From positions 1-9,368 of the forward strand of contig DASZZV010000034.1 in the NCBI GenBank assembly GCA_035544835.1: a stretch of DNA of 9,368 nt. The letters run 5' to 3'. The position numbers and the translations under genes are program-made. The notes below the pieces were generated by a model. It was not told the DNA's origin, did not search any database, and saw only the letters and a list, made by a program, of their open reading frames with translations. The stretch comes from DASZZV01 sp035544835 (lineage in GTDB: Bacteria; Acidobacteriota; Thermoanaerobaculia; Gp7-AA8). Positions 6,722 through 9,368 of the stretch are shown here, piece after piece. Numbering within the stretch: the first letter of the stretch is position 1; every line of letters starts with the position of its first letter.

Positions 6722-8521
6722 TTACAGCTTCGACTTTACATCCACGTCGATCTTGACGGCGCCGTCGACCACGAAGTCGAGTGGTCGCGACTGGTGATCG
6801 GGCGCGTGGAAGCGAACGCTGGCCTGCGCGGAATTGCTCGAATCGTTGTTGACGATGGCATGGACCGACGGGGGCAGATCTGGCCGATAGACACCGGCCG
6901 TCACAGCACCCTCGGACGATGAGTAGAGGCCGACCGTCAGATCGTTGGATGAGCGGAGGCGCTCGATCACGCCGATAACCTGCGACAGGCTGCGAGGGTC
7001 TGGCGGGATGAGTGAGAAATCGAGCCTGTTCATCATCGAGCCGCTGCCGATGAAGAGATAAGCTTTACCCTGCTTCATGGTCTGCGGGATTCGAACGTCA
7101 AACGATTCCTGGAAGGCCTCGCCGCGGTAGGGCTTCAGAGTCGTACGCACATGGACGATGTCTCCGGGGTTGAACTCACCGTCTTCGGGAGTGTCGGCGG
7201 AAGCCTCGAGAAGCTTGGCCGTCTTCACGCCGTCGTCGTGCCGCAGTGTGATCTTCACGCGATCGATCCGGGCATCGCTGAATTCGTTGGAAAGCAGATA
7301 GCTGGAGACCAGCCCAAGATACGCCGGGATCGATTGCCGCGCCTCGGCGCCGGCCCACGCGTCGCGAAGACGAATCGGCTTCATCCCCCGGACGTCGATC
7401 TCGGAGTCCAGAAGCACGGTCCGCTCCCCCGCTGCCCTTTCGCTTCGGGCGACGATGGAGTCGGCCACCATGGACAGAAGAAGTGGAAACATCTGCGGCT
7501 GACGAACGATCTCGAAGTGTGAGAGCTGCGGCGCATGGGCGTCGTCAACCGTTACGTCGACCGGAATCGTCTCGGCCTTCGCACCGAGGACACCCATGAT
7601 GCCGGAGGCGCGATCCTGCTGGACGGCGCCGATGATGGCACCACTATTTGAGAACTTGAATGACCGCGCCAGGTTCGGAAGGACCGTAACGATGTCGGCC
7701 TTTGCCATAGGAAAGCTGATCTGACCCATATCGAGAAAGGGATGACCGAAGGCATAGACGTTTTTCCCGTTGACGTACGTGACCGTCCCCGTCGCGGCGA
7801 CGGAAAGATCGCCGCTCACGAGAACGGCGGCGATGGCATCGCCTTCGCGGAAAGTTCCATCCACGACCTTCTGGCCATTGCTGCCGCTGCCCGAAGTGCC
7901 GCTGGGAACAGCCATGAGGCCGGAGGCGTCAAGTGCCTTGCCGAAGCGTGCAATCGTGTCGGCACCGAACCCGGAAAAGGAGACCGGCGTAGCAATCTGA
8001 GTCGCTCCGGTCGCCATCACCCCGCGAGGCGCAGAGATGAGCGATTCCAGCGAGGCGGAAAGTGCCCTTGGATCGCGCTGAATCAGTTGGTTGAGGAAGG
8101 CCGCGCCAGAGCCGCGATTCGGCGGAGTGACAGCACCTTCGGCCCGCTTCCCAATGGTCAGCATCTGCTCGATCGGTGTGATCCCAGCAATAGGATCCTT
8201 GGCGAAGTCCCAGGCGTAGGCCAGTGCTCCGACGATCTTGCCGTCGATATAGATCGGCGAACCGCTCATTCCGGCGATCACGCCGGCGGATCGCAGCACC
8301 GCATGGTCCACGCGAGCGAGAATGAGATCCTGCTGCGGACCGACCTTGTTGAGCACGCCGAGGATCTCGACGTCGAACTTCTCGAGCCGATCACCCTCGA
8401 AGACAGTGACGCCATAGCCCTTCATGCCCTTGTGAACGTCAGACAGCGGCATGATCTCGGCTGCGGAGAGGGAACCTGCGGCAAGGGAGACAAACGCGAG
8501 GAAAGCTAGTATTTTGCGCAC
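6722..8521 (-). CDS. Exported SpoIVB-like (peptidase S55) protein with permuted catalytic order
   Basis: The 599-aa product starts with a signal peptide (MRKILAFLAFVSLAAGSLSA) and probably acts in the periplasm or at the envelope. Residues about 24-120 resemble the C-terminal part of the SpoIVB serine-peptidase domain, with EKFDVEILG (47-55), an Asp at 72, GMSGSPIYIDGK (84-95; candidate nucleophile Ser86) and GITPIEQML (113-121). Residues about 240-325 resemble its N-terminal part, with TGTVTYVNGK, YAFGHPFLDMG (256-266; candidate His260), GAIIGAV and GIMGVLG. The Ser segment therefore precedes the His segment, the reverse of SpoIVB. I see no PDZ domain; residues about 365-599 look beta-rich and are not recognised. 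The start is GTG, kept because it gives the signal peptide; no clear Shine-Dalgarno is present, and a 6-bp dyad overlaps it. Substrate and activity unknown. Confidence 0.9.
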   Translation of the reverse strand: MRKILAFLAFVSLAAGSLSAAEIMPLSDVHKGMKGYGVTVFEGDRLEKFDVEILGVLNKVGPQQDLILARVDHAVLRSAGVIAGMSGSPIYIDGKIVGALAYAWDFAKDPIAGITPIEQMLTIGKRAEGAVTPPNRGSGAAFLNQLIQRDPRALSASLESLISAPRGVMATGATQIATPVSFSGFGADTIARFGKALDASGLMAVPSGTSGSGSNGQKVVDGTFREGDAIAAVLVSGDLSVAATGTVTYVNGKNVYAFGHPFLDMGQISFPMAKADIVTVLPNLARSFKFSNSGAIIGAVQQDRASGIMGVLGAKAETIPVDVTVDDAHAPQLSHFEIVRQPQMFPLLLSMVADSIVARSERAAGERTVLLDSEIDVRGMKPIRLRDAWAGAEARQSIPAYLGLVSSYLLSNEFSDARIDRVKITLRHDDGVKTAKLLEASADTPEDGEFNPGDIVHVRTTLKPYRGEAFQESFDVRIPQTMKQGKAYLFIGSGSMMNRLDFSLIPPDPRSLSQVIGVIERLRSSNDLTVGLYSSSEGAVTAGVYRPDLPPSVHAIVNNDSSNSAQASVRFHAPDHQSRPLDFVVDGAVKIDVDVKSKL

Positions 8522-8540
8522 GTCACAGCAAACAGTGACG
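8521..8540. promoter_or_regulatory. Dyad overlapping the GTG start of the S55 gene
   Basis: CGTCAC (8521-8526) and GTGACG (8535-8540) are perfect 6-bp inverted repeats with an 8-nt spacer. The first includes the initial base of the GTG start on the minus strand. In the 90-nt divergent gap 8522-8611 this is the only clear symmetric element. It could be an operator or an mRNA hairpin near the start, or chance. Confidence 0.4.
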
Positions 8541-8611
8541 CGTCCTATTCCATTTCGACAACCCTTGCCGTGTCTCTCTTCTTGTCACTTCTTCAAACGA
8601 CCTGTTAACGA

Positions 8612-9058
8612 ATGGCCAGCGTTCACTTTCTCTGCGCAAAATGCGGATGGCGGCTCGAGGCTGCGGCCGGGGAGCCGGAACCGAGCCCCTGCTTTCACTG
8701 CGCCCAGCCGAATGGCGTTGCGGCACCCCCCGCGGAGTCGATGATTAGCTCCTGCGCCGCCTGCGCCTGCCGCGAGCTCTACTTCCAGAAAGACTTCAAC
8801 CGCGCCGCCGGCATCGCCATGGTGGCCCTCGGTGCCGTCTTCGTTCCATGGACCTACTGTCTGAGCCTTGTAGCCGTTACGATCATCGACTTCGCGCTTT
8901 ACAGGATCCTGAAGAACGTCATCGTCTGCTACGACTGCCGAGCGGTCCATCGAGGCTACCCCGACAACCCGGCCATCAAGCCCTTCGACCTCGTCCTTCA
9001 CGACCGCCACGTCTACGGAGCGGCGCCACCGGGAGCAGAAGAGGGGCACGTGGAGTGA
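8612..9058 (+). CDS. Small membrane protein with zinc-ribbon CxxC pairs
   Basis: The 148-aa product has four CxxC pairs: C8/C11, C27/C30, C48/C51 (with C53) and C106/C109. The first two pairs would make one N-terminal zinc ribbon. The last two flank a hydrophobic region (about 65-100) that looks like one or two membrane segments, so a second zinc site could form from parts on either side of it. The stretch CRELYFQKDFNR (53-64) and the end RGYPDN...KPFDLVLHDR resemble a conserved hypothetical family I recall from Acidobacteriota and Planctomycetes, with no known function. It is divergent from the S55 gene. The ATG has no clear Shine-Dalgarno. Coding is supported by the motif pattern and the absence of a better frame on the opposite strand. 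Confidence 0.8.
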   Translation: MASVHFLCAKCGWRLEAAAGEPEPSPCFHCAQPNGVAAPPAESMISSCAACACRELYFQKDFNRAAGIAMVALGAVFVPWTYCLSLVAVTIIDFALYRILKNVIVCYDCRAVHRGYPDNPAIKPFDLVLHDRHVYGAAPPGAEEGHVE

Positions 9059-9082
9059 GAGAGGCGGCGGGTTCTTGTGTGG

Positions 9083-9102
9083 CACAGGCACTCTTGCCTG
9101 TG
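9083..9102. repeat. Hairpin 1 of 3 after the zinc-ribbon gene
   Basis: CACAGGCA (9083-9090) pairs with TGCCTGTG (9095-9102) across a 4-nt CTCT loop. It begins about 25 nt after the stop codon at 9058. No T-tract follows. Its short translated shadow (VAQALLPV) is one I recall as a common spurious ORF product in related genomes, which suggests a dispersed repeat. Confidence 0.75.
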
Positions 9103-9103
9103 T

Positions 9104-9122
9104 GTCGGCCGTCGAGGCCGAC
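9104..9122. repeat. Hairpin 2 of 3 after the zinc-ribbon gene
   Basis: GTCGGCC (9104-9110) pairs with GGCCGAC (9116-9122) across a GTCGA loop. It is followed on the plus strand by TTCCCTCT, a pyrimidine run with few Ts, so it may contribute to termination of the zinc-ribbon transcript but is not a textbook intrinsic terminator. Confidence 0.7.
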
Positions 9123-9147
9123 TTCCCTCTAGCTTATCCACAGAAAC

Positions 9148-9168
9148 GCCACGGCTCGACGCCGTGGC
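9148..9168. repeat. Hairpin 3 of 3, abutting the right inverted-repeat arm
   Basis: GCCACGGC (9148-9155) pairs perfectly with GCCGTGGC (9161-9168) across a TCGAC loop. The very next base begins the match to the left inverted-repeat arm, so this hairpin marks the boundary where the two ends of the window stop resembling each other. Confidence 0.75.
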
Positions 9169-9208
9169 CTGGAGTTTGGCCATTCGTGGGCGGCCCGGAG
9201 GGCCAGTA

Positions 9209-9245
9209 AGCTGGTAGCCAGTGGTGAGCGAAGCGAACCACTGGA
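9209..9245 (+). repeat. Hairpin repeat A, right copy
   Basis: Identical over 37 nt and in the same orientation as 1-37. The stem is CCAGTGGT (9218-9225) with ACCACTGG (9237-9244). It is the counterpart of A' in the left arm. Confidence 0.85.
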
Positions 9246-9273
9246 CGCGGGATCATAGCGATTCTTTTTTGTA

Positions 9274-9358
9274 GAGCCCCGGCAGGGGCGCGAGCGATCG
9301 ACAGAAGAGCGCGTCCAATCGAGGCATCCGGTGGCGGCTTTCGCCCCTGCCGGGGCTC
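9274..9358. repeat. Hairpin B, GAGCCCC palindrome, right copy
   Basis: GAGCCCCGGCAGGGGCG (9274-9290) pairs perfectly with 9342-9358. The loop is 4 nt longer than in the left copy and differs at several positions, while the 17-nt arms are unchanged in both copies. Stem conservation with loop drift suggests that the fold matters. Confidence 0.88.
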
Positions 9359-9368
9359 GGTGAAACTT

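Larger units (their letters stand above)
9169..9368. repeat. Right arm of 200-bp inverted repeat
   Basis: This is the reverse-complement match to 65-264. In forward order it contains the GGCCC/GGGCC hairpin (9192-9204), hairpin A (9209-9245), a T-rich spacer and hairpin B (9274-9358). The window ends at the last matching base, so the true end of the repeat on this side is not visible. By analogy with the left side, a further hairpin A copy may lie just outside. Confidence 0.9.

Noticed and set aside
7742..8509. 255-aa plus-strand open frame antisense to the S55 gene
   Set aside because: The minus strand carries a signal peptide and SpoIVB-like motifs; the antisense frame shows only His/Arg/Asp-rich shadow composition.
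8582..8610. Possible plus-strand promoter TTGTCA, 17-nt spacer, TTAACG
   Set aside because: The -10 candidate matches TATAAT poorly and lies directly against the ATG, leaving no room for a leader.
8585..9091. 168-aa minus-strand frame opposite the zinc-ribbon gene
   Set aside because: Val/Gly/Ala-rich with no motifs; the plus strand has four ordered CxxC pairs and a membrane segment.
1..9368. CRISPR array or phage defence system
   Set aside because: The repeats are palindromic elements at scattered sites with no regular spacers, and no Cas, nuclease, toxin or other defence-type gene is present.

Overview
The window is GC-rich bacterial chromosome. The family content suggests Acidobacteriota or a nearby lineage: a SpoIVB-like S55 protein with a signal peptide, a secreted GxVYR-type beta-propeller protein, a membrane zinc-ribbon protein, and many GC-rich palindromic intergenic repeats. 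This placement rests on recalled family distribution, not a search. I see no tRNA, rRNA, CRISPR array, transposase, integrase or phage gene.

Layout. Positions 1-264 form a nested palindromic repeat block, and 65-264 is the left arm of a 200-bp inverted repeat whose right arm is 9169-9368. Between the arms, five genes read leftward and one rightward. In transcription order on the minus strand they are: an exported S55 (SpoIVB-like) protein (8521-6722), a secreted seven-bladed beta-propeller protein with C-terminal beta-sandwich domains (6406-4238), and a three-gene peptide/oligopeptide ABC importer operon. That operon consists of a lipoprotein binding protein (3938-2265), a DppB/OppB-type permease (2251-1256) and a DppC/OppC-type permease (1259-432). 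The two permease genes overlap as TTGA. On the plus strand, divergent from the S55 gene, lies a small membrane zinc-ribbon protein (8612-9058). Three compact hairpins and the right repeat arm follow it.

The two long gaps between the minus-strand genes (3939-4237 and 6407-6721) each carry one copy of the same ~128-bp palindromic element. The copy at 6541-6668 has perfect 33-bp arms. The copy at 4053-4180 sits inside a further inverted pair of AT-rich arms, one of which supplies the stop codon of the propeller gene.

How the genes fit together. The importer genes are one transcription and translation unit, but the two ATPase subunits of this transporter class are absent from the window, so they must be encoded elsewhere if the importer works. 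The S55 and propeller proteins both carry export signals and probably act outside the cytoplasm; no functional link between them or to the importer is visible. The most notable features are the repeat architecture and the order of catalytic motifs in the S55 protein, which looks circularly permuted relative to SpoIVB.
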